Below are positions 1 through 4,631 of a DNA stretch of 14,727 nt, in pieces. Position 1 is the first letter of the stretch. Each line of letters starts with the position of its first letter. The stretch is from Mucilaginibacter sp. (GTDB taxonomy: Bacteria > Bacteroidota > Bacteroidia > Sphingobacteriales > Sphingobacteriaceae). The notes below the pieces were generated by a model. That model did not search any database, was not told where the DNA came from, and was given only the letters and a program-made list of their open reading frames with translations. The stretch is from positions 1 through 14,727 of the forward strand of contig JAFAKI010000216.1 in the NCBI GenBank assembly GCA_019235595.1. The letters are read 5' to 3'. The translations under genes and the position numbers were made by a program.

Positions 1-108
1 CAGGTCGGTGAATGGTCGGAGCTGCTTGAAGATATGGGCTACGCTTTCGGTGGTGGCAATGATGAGGACGATGCGAGGAAACGAAGGAAGCGCGGAATAG
101 GGCGGTAA
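1..108 (+). CDS. 3' end of a gene, possibly a mobilization protein
   Basis: Frame 1 is open from the first base to a TAA at 106-108 and gives 35 residues. They comprise a Trp-Ser-Glu-Leu-Leu segment, a Gly-rich stretch, an acidic run (NDEDD) and a very basic tail (ARKRRKRGIGR). Acidic-then-basic tails like this are seen on Bacteroidota relaxase or mobilization proteins, and the neighbouring integrase and toxin-antitoxin genes fit a mobilizable element. The family call is inference from tail composition and context only, because no catalytic motif lies in the window. Confidence 0.4.
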   Translation, partial: QVGEWSELLEDMGYAFGGGNDEDDARKRRKRGIGR

Positions 109-392
109 TATACTTTATCGATGAGAATTAGGCTTAGATTTTTGTGCCGACAAAGTTTATTCAATGGCATAGGGGGGCGGCTGCGGCAGGCGGTTTCATT
201 CCATCACGCGCTACCGCGCTATATTCATTCCATCGTCAGCCTCGCCGCGAAAGCAAAACTGAAGCTTGTTTCACCGCGCAACAGATTTGCCAATTGACCT
301 GGCTGAAGAAAAATCAAAACCGGCATTGGCCTGCCACAAAACTGATTTACATTTTCGCCTTTCAAAGCAAAGATAGCACAGCCGAATAAACC

Positions 393-437
393 GTCAAGGG
401 TAATACAAGCCCCGCTGATAGAAGCGTGGCCCTTGAC
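393..437. repeat. 8-bp inverted repeat
   Basis: GTCAAGGG at 393-400 is matched by CCCTTGAC at 430-437, with a 29-base loop. Extending outward by two bases keeps 9 of 10 pairs. It lies between convergent genes inside the mobile element. It could be a termination structure or a protein-binding site. No U-tract follows on either strand, so a simple terminator is not well supported. Confidence 0.4.
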
Positions 438-478
438 AGTTTACCTGGCTATGTGCTTTTGGTTGCTTACAAAGGTGA

Positions 479-509
479 AAATGACCTAGTATGCTCACAA
501 GGGTCATTT
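479..509 (-). terminator. Possible terminator of the toxin gene
   Basis: AAATGACC at 479-486 pairs with GGTCATTT at 502-509 around a 15-base loop. It lies 23 bases beyond the stop codon of the zeta-type toxin gene. Read on the minus strand, the stem is followed by only a short T-rich stretch, so efficiency is doubtful. Confidence 0.35.
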
Positions 510-531
510 GTTTTCGAGCTTTTCAACTGCA

Positions 532-1197
532 TTAACGACCAGGCCCTCGTGACCAGTTCCATTCCTCACCATCATCCTGCTCACGGGAAATGTCTCTAAA
601 GTGGTTGGCTATATAGGATATTTCATGTTCCATCCATCCGGGCAAATCATCTGCGAGAAAAACCAATTGTTTTTGCTGAATGCTCAATAGCGACCGAATA
701 TCTGACGGATTTTTTGATGTGAGGAGTACTTCCAGGTTATCAAACCGGTCTGCAAAATATTGCAGATTTTTTAAGCCTTCGGTGTAGTTGAATCGGATGC
801 TCTCGTTGTCGACGAAGTGGCCTCCAGACTTGACACGCTTTTTTACCCTATCCATTGATTGCGGAATACCACTTATAGCCAAATAGATCATATTGGCAGC
901 ATAGCCATTATTTTGAAAGCGAATAACGGTGTCCATAAGGCTATGATCGCGGAAATTGGTTTCAAGTACAAAATCAGCTTTACCTTTTATAGCCTGATGA
1001 ACACAATCGAGAAAATATTGATTAAGTGCATAATGAATACTTTCGGATGGAAGATCCGGATATTGCTTTTCAATTTTTGCACTTTCCTTGTCAGGATCAA
1101 AAATAAATGCACCATTGGGAGCGAACGTCTTGGATAAGGTTGATTTACCTGCTCCATTCGGCCCCGCTATTATAAGTAACTGGGGTTGTTCCAACAT
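532..1197 (-). CDS. Zeta-type toxin (P-loop kinase)
   Basis: The 221-residue protein has a Walker A motif GPNGAGKST at residues 12-20 and a Phe-Asp-Pro-Asp segment at 33-36. A VLETNF segment follows at 77-82, with Glu79 at the position of the substrate-binding ET motif. An Arg-rich segment with GGH (RVKKRVKSGGHFVDNE, 117-132) is the signature of the zeta toxin family. Characterised zeta toxins phosphorylate UDP-N-acetylglucosamine and so block cell-wall synthesis. Whether this protein has that substrate is inference. The start follows the stop of the small upstream gene by two bases, so the two are almost certainly co-transcribed as a toxin-antitoxin pair. It sits between an integrase and mobilization-type sequence, typical of addiction cargo. 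A non-toxic P-loop kinase of the same fold is the alternative. Confidence 0.82.
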   Translation of the reverse strand: MLEQPQLLIIAGPNGAGKSTLSKTFAPNGAFIFDPDKESAKIEKQYPDLPSESIHYALNQYFLDCVHQAIKGKADFVLETNFRDHSLMDTVIRFQNNGYAANMIYLAISGIPQSMDRVKKRVKSGGHFVDNESIRFNYTEGLKNLQYFADRFDNLEVLLTSKNPSDIRSLLSIQQKQLVFLADDLPGWMEHEISYIANHFRDISREQDDGEEWNWSRGPGR

Positions 1198-1199
1198 AG

Positions 1200-1466
1200 T
1201 TAAAGAATTTTGATGAATTGAGGTTCGCCGTTAGGTCTAACGCGAACAAGTTCTTTGCGGTCACGATACTCGTGAACCATGAAATCCGTAGACGGACAAA
1301 GAGTTTCATCAAAATAGGTTATGTAGGAATTTTTGGCCCATGCAGCATTTTTGAGTTGCTCATCGATGGGTTTAACGCTCTCCTGCAGTTCTTCAATCGA
1401 CATTTCGAAGACGGATTTTTTTGAAGATTTAACTGCGGTGCGCATGGGGTAATGTGTTGTTCTCAT
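1200..1466 (-). CDS. Small protein upstream of zeta toxin, putative antitoxin
   Basis: This 88-residue protein has a basic N-terminus, a short helical segment around residues 18-40 (FEMSIEELQESVKPIDEQL) and a charged C-terminal part with no recognised domain. Its stop codon lies two bases before the toxin start. The toxin's position and tight coupling make it the likely antitoxin, but it does not look like the epsilon antitoxin of streptococcal plasmids. A perfect -7 box at 1468-1475 ends almost at this ATG, which would place transcription initiation at or after it. The second in-frame ATG at 1445 (residue 8) may therefore be the true start. The function is inferred from gene order only. Confidence 0.6.
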   Translation of the reverse strand: MRTTHYPMRTAVKSSKKSVFEMSIEELQESVKPIDEQLKNAAWAKNSYITYFDETLCPSTDFMVHEYRDRKELVRVRPNGEPQFIKIL

Positions 1467-1467
1467 A

Positions 1468-1475
1468 CAAATATA
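1468..1475 (-). promoter_or_regulatory. -7 box for the toxin-antitoxin operon
   Basis: TATATTTG on the minus strand matches the Bacteroidota -7 consensus TAnnTTTG exactly. It lies immediately upstream of the putative antitoxin. I see no good -33 TTTG at the usual distance. The position favours ATG 1445 over ATG 1466 as translation start, unless the mRNA is leaderless. Confidence 0.5.
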
Positions 1476-1521
1476 ATAAATTTTATGGTAGCGATTTTAA
1501 TAAGAAGTTAATACAACCCAG

Positions 1522-1539
1522 GAACTGCCATTGCAGTTC
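1522..1539. repeat. Perfect 7-bp hairpin after the integrase gene
   Basis: GAACTGC at 1522-1528 pairs with GCAGTTC at 1533-1539 around a 4-base loop, 17 bases beyond the integrase stop codon. There is no U-tract on the minus strand, so it is not a classical intrinsic terminator. It may still stop or stabilise the integrase transcript. Confidence 0.4.
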
Positions 1540-1556
1540 TTGATAGGATGCGGCTG

Positions 1557-2780
1557 TTAGACCGCTATCAACTTTTGTTTTAATAAAGCCATGTCTTCGC
1601 CGACTGTCCTATCGAGTATTTTTGCGTAATGTTGAGTGGTACGGATATTCTTATGCCCGAGCATTTTTGATACGCTTTCGATGGACACACCATTAGCCAG
1701 CGTTACTGTCGTCGCGAATGTATGCCGGGCGATGTGATAAGTCAATTCTTTGGTTATCCCGCAGGCATCGGCTATCTCCTTTAGGTAGCTATTCATTTTT
1801 TGGTTACTCAATACCGGCAGCAGCAAACCCTCATCTACGCACTGGGGGTGATCTTCGTATTTTGCTATCAGTTCAAGTGCCAGTGGCAATAACGGCACCC
1901 TTGAATCGGTGTCAGTTTTCTGTCGGCTGGTGTAAATCCATTTTTGCCCGTCAATGCCTGGTACAATCTCCGAACGCTTTAACTTTTTTACATCCGCATA
2001 GGCAAGACCAGTATAACAGCTAAACAGGAAAATATCCCTAACCTGTGATACCCGGTCGCTGACCAATTTCTTGCTCGCCAATGTTTCGATTTCCTCGGTA
2101 TTCAGAAAATCGCGTTTGACTTCTTTGACCTTTGGTTTGTATTTCACGAATGGGTCTTTATCCAGCCAGCCGTTCGCAATACAGATCAGGATGATTTTTT
2201 TGAAATTTTTCAGGTACTTTACGGTCGAATTGTTGTTGCAATTCCTTTCAGACCGCAGGTAAAAATCGTACGAGGTGATAAATTCATGGTCGATGCCATG
2301 AATGTCTATGTCATTGACCTGGTATTTCCATAGCAGAAATGCTTTGGTATGTTTCAGGCTGGTTTCATAGCGGTCATAGGTGCCTTTGGAATATTCCTTT
2401 CCAATTAAAGCCTTAACTTGTTTGTTGTGTTCCTCGAAAATGGGTACGAGCATTTTACCGACCGGCACTTCATTTTTGCCCAACAGCCTGTTTTTAAGGT
2501 TGACCGCAGTAAGCGGCAGTTTCTTTTCAATCATGGTTTGGTGCACTTCGTACACCTCGTGTTCCAGGGTTTTCAGGTAGGCATTGACCGATCTGACCTC
2601 TTCGCTGGTTCCGTTCAGTTTCTGACGGTTTGTACTCCATTGACTTGGGTTGACATAGCGTTTAGAGGAGATTTCGATACGTGCGCCGTCGATGGTGATG
2701 CGCAGGTAGATTGGGGCGAGGCCCTCGGTGTTCATTTTTGATCTCTTTACATAAAAGAGCAGTCCAAAAGATTTGTTCAT
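1557..2780 (-). CDS. Tyrosine recombinase / integrase (CTnDOT-like)
   Basis: This 407-residue site-specific recombinase probably integrates and excises the element. The N-terminal part (about 1-90) is the arm-binding domain common in Bacteroidota integrases. Residues about 105-210 are a SAM-like core-binding domain, and 220-400 the catalytic domain. Visible catalytic residues are Lys288, His349 and Arg352 (HIARH), His376 (LGHKN) and the nucleophile Tyr385. At the first catalytic arginine position (TGLAYAD, 257-263) there is Ala260. Loss of this Arg is known in the CTnDOT integrase, where a serine is found. The gene points away from the tRNA-Ser 249 bases upstream, the probable attachment site, with GGTCACC repeats between them. 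Full length, with no sign of decay. Confidence 0.93.
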   Translation of the reverse strand: MNKSFGLLFYVKRSKMNTEGLAPIYLRITIDGARIEISSKRYVNPSQWSTNRQKLNGTSEEVRSVNAYLKTLEHEVYEVHQTMIEKKLPLTAVNLKNRLLGKNEVPVGKMLVPIFEEHNKQVKALIGKEYSKGTYDRYETSLKHTKAFLLWKYQVNDIDIHGIDHEFITSYDFYLRSERNCNNNSTVKYLKNFKKIILICIANGWLDKDPFVKYKPKVKEVKRDFLNTEEIETLASKKLVSDRVSQVRDIFLFSCYTGLAYADVKKLKRSEIVPGIDGQKWIYTSRQKTDTDSRVPLLPLALELIAKYEDHPQCVDEGLLLPVLSNQKMNSYLKEIADACGITKELTYHIARHTFATTVTLANGVSIESVSKMLGHKNIRTTQHYAKILDRTVGEDMALLKQKLIAV

Positions 2781-2792
2781 CGCAAAAGCTTT

Positions 2793-2818
2793 TTAAGTGA
2801 ATAAAATTAGTTACTTAA
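2793..2818. promoter_or_regulatory. Inverted repeat in the integrase promoter region
   Basis: TTAAGT at 2793-2798 is mirrored by ACTTAA at 2813-2818. It lies 12-38 bases upstream of the integrase start codon, where an operator for an element-encoded regulator or for the integrase itself would be expected. The AT-rich composition makes a chance match possible. Confidence 0.3.
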
Positions 2819-2877
2819 TACGCTGACGTCAAGATGTTTACTTATTAAACAGGTTGATATACAGCGACTTGTAAGCT

Positions 2878-2929
2878 TTCCGGTGACCTGAGATTTTCCA
2901 TTAAATAGGTCACCCACAGGTCACCGGAA
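2878..2929. repeat. GGTCACC repeats, candidate integrase arm sites
   Basis: A perfect 13-bp inverted repeat (TTCCGGTGACCTG at 2878-2890; complement at 2917-2929) encloses a further copy. The heptamer GGTCACC occurs at 2908-2914 and 2919-2925, 11 bases apart (about one helical turn), and in reverse at 2882-2888. Spaced repeats between an integrase gene and a tRNA attachment site are typical of arm-type integrase or excisionase sites. That role is inferred from position. Confidence 0.5.
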
Positions 2930-2970
2930 GGATGCGATTTTTTGGTTTATTTTGGCGATGGCCACAAATG

Positions 2971-3000
2971 AAAAACGCCGTAAATCATTAGTTTACAGCG
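2971..3000 (-). terminator. Intrinsic terminator of tRNA-Ser
   Basis: On the minus strand CGCTGTAAA pairs with TTTACGGCG (one G-U pair) around the 7-base loop CTAATGA and is followed directly by five T. It starts 28 bases after the 3' end of tRNA-Ser and is well placed to end that transcript. Confidence 0.7.
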
Positions 3001-3028
3001 CTTTTGGCTTCCTTTGAAATATAACTTG

Positions 3029-3116
3029 CGGAGAGAGAGGGATTCGAACCCTCGATACCCTTTAGGGGTATACACACTTTCCAGGCGTGCTCTTTCGACC
3101 ACTCAGACATCTCTCC
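3029..3116 (-). tRNA. tRNA-Ser (GGA anticodon)
   Basis: The 88-base gene folds as a class II tRNA. The acceptor stem is GGAGAGA/TCTCTCC, the anticodon stem CACGC/GTGTG with loop CTGGAAA (anticodon GGA, 3080-3082), the long variable arm TACCC-CTAAA-GGGTA, and the T arm GAGGG-TTCGAAT-CCCTC. CCA is not encoded; the gene ends at discriminator G followed by CAA. The 3' end faces the integrase and probably forms one attachment site of the element on the left. Upstream, only three bases separate the 5' end from the stop codon of a GIY-YIG gene, and no TAnnTTTG box is visible close by. Confidence 0.95.
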
Positions 3117-3119
3117 GGA

Positions 3120-3362
3120 TTATATAATATTCTTTTCTTTTAAGTATCGATAGCCTTCTTTTGACTTATAAAACCTTTCTCTTTGGAACGCGAAGCTACG
3201 ACTTGCATGTTCTTCTACAAAATGGATTATAAAAGGCCTCCTGTACTTTGTTGATGGCACTTGCCCACTATTATGTTTCAGGAGACGTTTATTAACATCT
3301 TCTGTACTTCCATAATAGTATTTACTATCTTTTAAACTTTTTAATATATAACTATAATACAA
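3120..3362 (-). CDS. Small GIY-YIG endonuclease next to tRNA-Ser
   Basis: The 80-residue domain has YYSYIL (the GIY-like strand), KYYYGST (YIG-like), then the Arg of NKRLLKHNSG and conserved Glu in QRERFYKS. It ends as small UvrC/Intron-type GIY-YIG proteins of Bacteroidota do. These are predicted DNA nucleases, and several relatives behave like homing endonucleases. The start is uncertain. Homologues usually begin right at the first strand, where this gene has TTG (3360-3362). The frame stays open upstream through the tRNA relic, with ATGs at 3452, 3482 and 3551, so an extended 110-143 residue product is possible. The stop is three bases from the intact tRNA 5' end. Base composition is more AT-rich than in neighbouring genes, suggesting transfer. 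Confidence 0.72.
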   Translation of the reverse strand: MYYSYILKSLKDSKYYYGSTEDVNKRLLKHNSGQVPSTKYRRPFIIHFVEEHASRSFAFQRERFYKSKEGYRYLKEKNII

Positions 3363-3411
3363 TTTATTCTTATTCGAATCCTCGATACCCTTTAGGGGTA
3401 TACACACTTTC

Positions 3412-3431
3412 TCCAAAGGAGTCCTTCGGGC
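3412..3431 (-). repeat. Mini-palindrome insertion in the anticodon loop
   Basis: The inserted 20 bases read on the plus strand ctccaaaggagtccttcggg. They contain CTCC-AAA-GGAG, a 4-bp stem with a 3-base loop, followed by CC-TTC-GG, a second tiny hairpin. They lie exactly within the anticodon of the tRNA-Ser relic. The unit shares CTCCAAAGGAGT with the second insertion. Confidence 0.75.
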
Positions 3432-3452
3432 CAGGCGTGCTCTTTCGACCAT

Positions 3453-3475
3453 CTCCAAAGGAGTGCCTTTGGCAT
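3453..3475 (-). repeat. Mini-palindrome insertion in the D arm
   Basis: These 23 bases replace a single C of the D arm. On the plus strand they hold CTCC-AAA-GGAG followed by TGCC-TTT-GGCA, two small hairpins in tandem. The layout is the same as in the anticodon insertion, which points to one family of short palindromic elements. Confidence 0.75.
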
Positions 3476-3503
3476 CAGACATCTCTCCGGAAAACAGGAT
3501 TGC

Positions 3504-3511
3504 AAATGTAT
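3504..3511 (-). promoter_or_regulatory. -7 box upstream of the tRNA-Ser relic
   Basis: TACATTTG on the minus strand fits TAnnTTTG and ends 14 bases before the first base of the relic. TTCG lies 19 bases further upstream, one mismatch from the -33 TTTG. This is probably the original tRNA-Ser promoter. It would now drive the relic, the GIY-YIG gene and the intact tRNA as one transcript. Confidence 0.55.
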
Positions 3512-3631
3512 AACAATTGCGCCGAATATCGAACAGGAATAACATAATCATTACGTGTCAACATGCTTTTTCTAAGGAGCTCTGAATAAATAATAATGCC
3601 CACTGCGCCTGCTTTTTTATTTGTAGAAATT

Positions 3632-3639
3632 TATATTTG
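3632..3639 (+). promoter_or_regulatory. -7 box of the DUF1569 gene
   Basis: TATATTTG matches the TAnnTTTG consensus exactly and is 30 bases upstream of the ATG at 3670. A possible TTG start at 3637 would lie inside this box, which supports the ATG at 3670 instead. Confidence 0.55.
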
Positions 3640-3669
3640 ATAACCGATTCTAAAATCCAAATAACACCT

Positions 3670-4113
3670 ATGAAAACTACTCTTGATAAGGCTACAAGGG
3701 ATGAATTGATCACAAGAATACAGAACCTGAACGAAAACAGCCAGGCGCAATGGGGTAAAATGAATGTTTCCCAAATGATCCGCCATTGTACAGAATGGGA
3801 GGATCTGGCCTCAGGGAAAATGAAGTGTAAGCAGGTTTTTGTTGGACGCCTGTTCGGCAAAATGGCATTGCGGAGTGTGTTAAAAGATGAAACACCGTTG
3901 AAAAGAAATACACCTACTGCACCAGAACTTAAAACTACAGGAAACGGTGATGTAAGTGCGGAAAAAGAAAAATGGATCAGCAAACTGAAAGAGCAAGGGC
4001 AATTTTCGCACGATGGTATCGTGCACCCTTTCTTTGGTAAAATGACCTTGGAGCAAGTTGGTGTCATGGATTATAAACACATCGACCATCACCTGCGTCA
4101 GTTTGGGTGTTAA
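3670..4113 (+). CDS. DUF1569 (DinB-like) protein
   Basis: From the ATG at 3670 the protein has 147 residues. The segment WGKMNVSQMIRHCTEW and the C-terminal HPFFGKMTLEQVGVMDYKHIDHHLRQF are typical of the DUF1569 family. These are four-helix proteins of the DinB/YfiT metalloenzyme superfamily, in which conserved histidines bind a metal. Here His in MIRHCTEW and the HIDHH cluster are candidates. No substrate is established for the family. The gene has its own promoter box and is divergent from the tRNA-Ser unit, so it is probably monocistronic chromosomal sequence outside the mobile element. Confidence 0.8.
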   Translation: MKTTLDKATRDELITRIQNLNENSQAQWGKMNVSQMIRHCTEWEDLASGKMKCKQVFVGRLFGKMALRSVLKDETPLKRNTPTAPELKTTGNGDVSAEKEKWISKLKEQGQFSHDGIVHPFFGKMTLEQVGVMDYKHIDHHLRQFGC

Positions 4114-4142
4114 AAAGCAGCTATAAATAATACTACGAATGC

Positions 4143-4523
4143 CTACTGCTTTTTTACAACGGTCAGATTGCCATCGTCAAAACTGGCAGTTACGACACGA
4201 TTGGCGAAAAGCAGGCGTCCAGGTTCAGCATTAACCAGTTGTTTAAGCGTGTTTATTACCAGTTCCAGAACATTCGCCCGTTTTAAGCCGGTAGTTGCCT
4301 CGGTTGGGAGTGTTAAATATTTGTTTGCCCTGATGGGTTGATAATCTATTTCGCCGGCCCAGTCGTCGTCGTCTGCGTCATAAACTTCGGCACCCGTTAT
4401 GTAAACCATATAATTTTTACCCGACTGCATCATGCCGAAATTAATAGCGACAATGTCAGAGCCCGGAGGGTTTTCTTTTTCAACTTTTTTTATCCAATCT
4501 GAAATTTGTTCTGTAAGGTTCAT
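4143..4523 (-). CDS. Conserved-looking small protein of unknown function
   Basis: I do not recognise a family. From the ATG at 4523 the product is 126 residues. An N-terminal amphipathic segment (MNLTEQISDWIKKVEKENP) is followed by a beta-rich stretch (VAINFGMM...YMVYITG), an acidic patch DADDDDWAGE, and alternating strands and helices to a basic end. There is no signal peptide or membrane segment, so it is probably cytosolic. A TTG further upstream (4568) also opens the frame but lies next to the promoter-like region. The copy of TTTCGGTACTT at 4577-4587 is 54 bases upstream of the chosen ATG, at the same distance as before the nitroreductase-CDF gene, suggesting shared control. Confidence 0.65.
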   Translation of the reverse strand: MNLTEQISDWIKKVEKENPPGSDIVAINFGMMQSGKNYMVYITGAEVYDADDDDWAGEIDYQPIRANKYLTLPTEATTGLKRANVLELVINTLKQLVNAEPGRLLFANRVVTASFDDGNLTVVKKQ

Positions 4524-4576
4524 GTGCTTATAGCTGTGTGATAAGAGATCAGCCACATAAATATACAAAATTTAGG

Positions 4577-4587
4577 TTTCGGTACTT
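4577..4587 (-). promoter_or_regulatory. Shared regulatory motif, copy 1
   Basis: TTTCGGTACTT (minus strand AAGTACCGAAA) is identical over 11 bases to copy 2 at 6003-6013 and differs by one base from copy 3 at 6951-6961. It lies 54 bases upstream of the ATG at 4523. It is a candidate operator of the AraC-type regulator encoded at 6021. Confidence 0.45.
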
Positions 4588-4631
4588 CGCCCAAATTGAA
4601 AGAAAATGTTAAAAATTTCAACCGAAGTGCC
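4581..4631. terminator. Stem after the nitroreductase-CDF gene
   Basis: GGTACTTCG at 4581-4589 can pair with CGAAGTGCC at 4623-4631 (nine pairs, one G-U) across a 33-base loop. The right arm touches the stop codon of the fusion gene. The long loop and missing U-tract make termination uncertain, and its left arm overlaps the shared regulatory motif. Confidence 0.3.

Larger units (their letters stand above)
109..531. other. 423-bp region without a convincing gene
   Basis: This stretch lies between the truncated plus-strand gene and the 3' end of the zeta-type toxin on the minus strand. A plus-strand open frame at 144-389 has biased, low-complexity residues and no recognisable domain, so I do not call it a gene. 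The region contains two inverted repeats (393-437 and 479-509), which are listed separately. It looks like element backbone, possibly carrying transcription-termination structures for the two convergent genes. Confidence 0.5.
3373..3492 (-). pseudogene. tRNA-Ser relic with two short insertions
   Basis: This is a second copy of the 5' 75 bases of the downstream tRNA-Ser plus three bases of its leader, essentially identical except for one base change in the T arm and two insertions. A 20-base insertion (3412-3431) splits the anticodon triplet. A 23-base segment (3453-3475) replaces one base in the D arm. The match ends within the T loop, so acceptor closure is lost and it cannot fold as a working tRNA. 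The net gain is 42 bases, and the relic remains an open frame joined to the GIY-YIG domain. Confidence 0.85.

Noticed and set aside
144..389. 81-codon plus-strand open frame in the element backbone
   Set aside because: Biased residue content, no domain, no promoter box and no coupling to neighbours; more likely non-coding sequence.
2784..2793. Palindrome AAAAGCTTTT next to the integrase start as operator
   Set aside because: Short and AT-rich; expected by chance in this sequence.
3412..3475. CRISPR-like repeat pair
   Set aside because: Only two copies with differing halves, located at tRNA loops, and no cas genes.
3373..3489. Second functional tRNA-Ser, possibly with introns
   Set aside because: It lacks the 3' acceptor and half of the T arm, and the anticodon is split; the insertions have no known intron features.
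3363..3551. Long N-terminal extension of the GIY-YIG protein
   Set aside because: It would be encoded by the tRNA relic and its promoter; homologous domains begin at the TTG at 3362. Kept only as an alternative start.
3558..4067. Minus-strand open frame opposite the DUF1569 gene
   Set aside because: Antisense shadow of a clear coding gene, with no domain.
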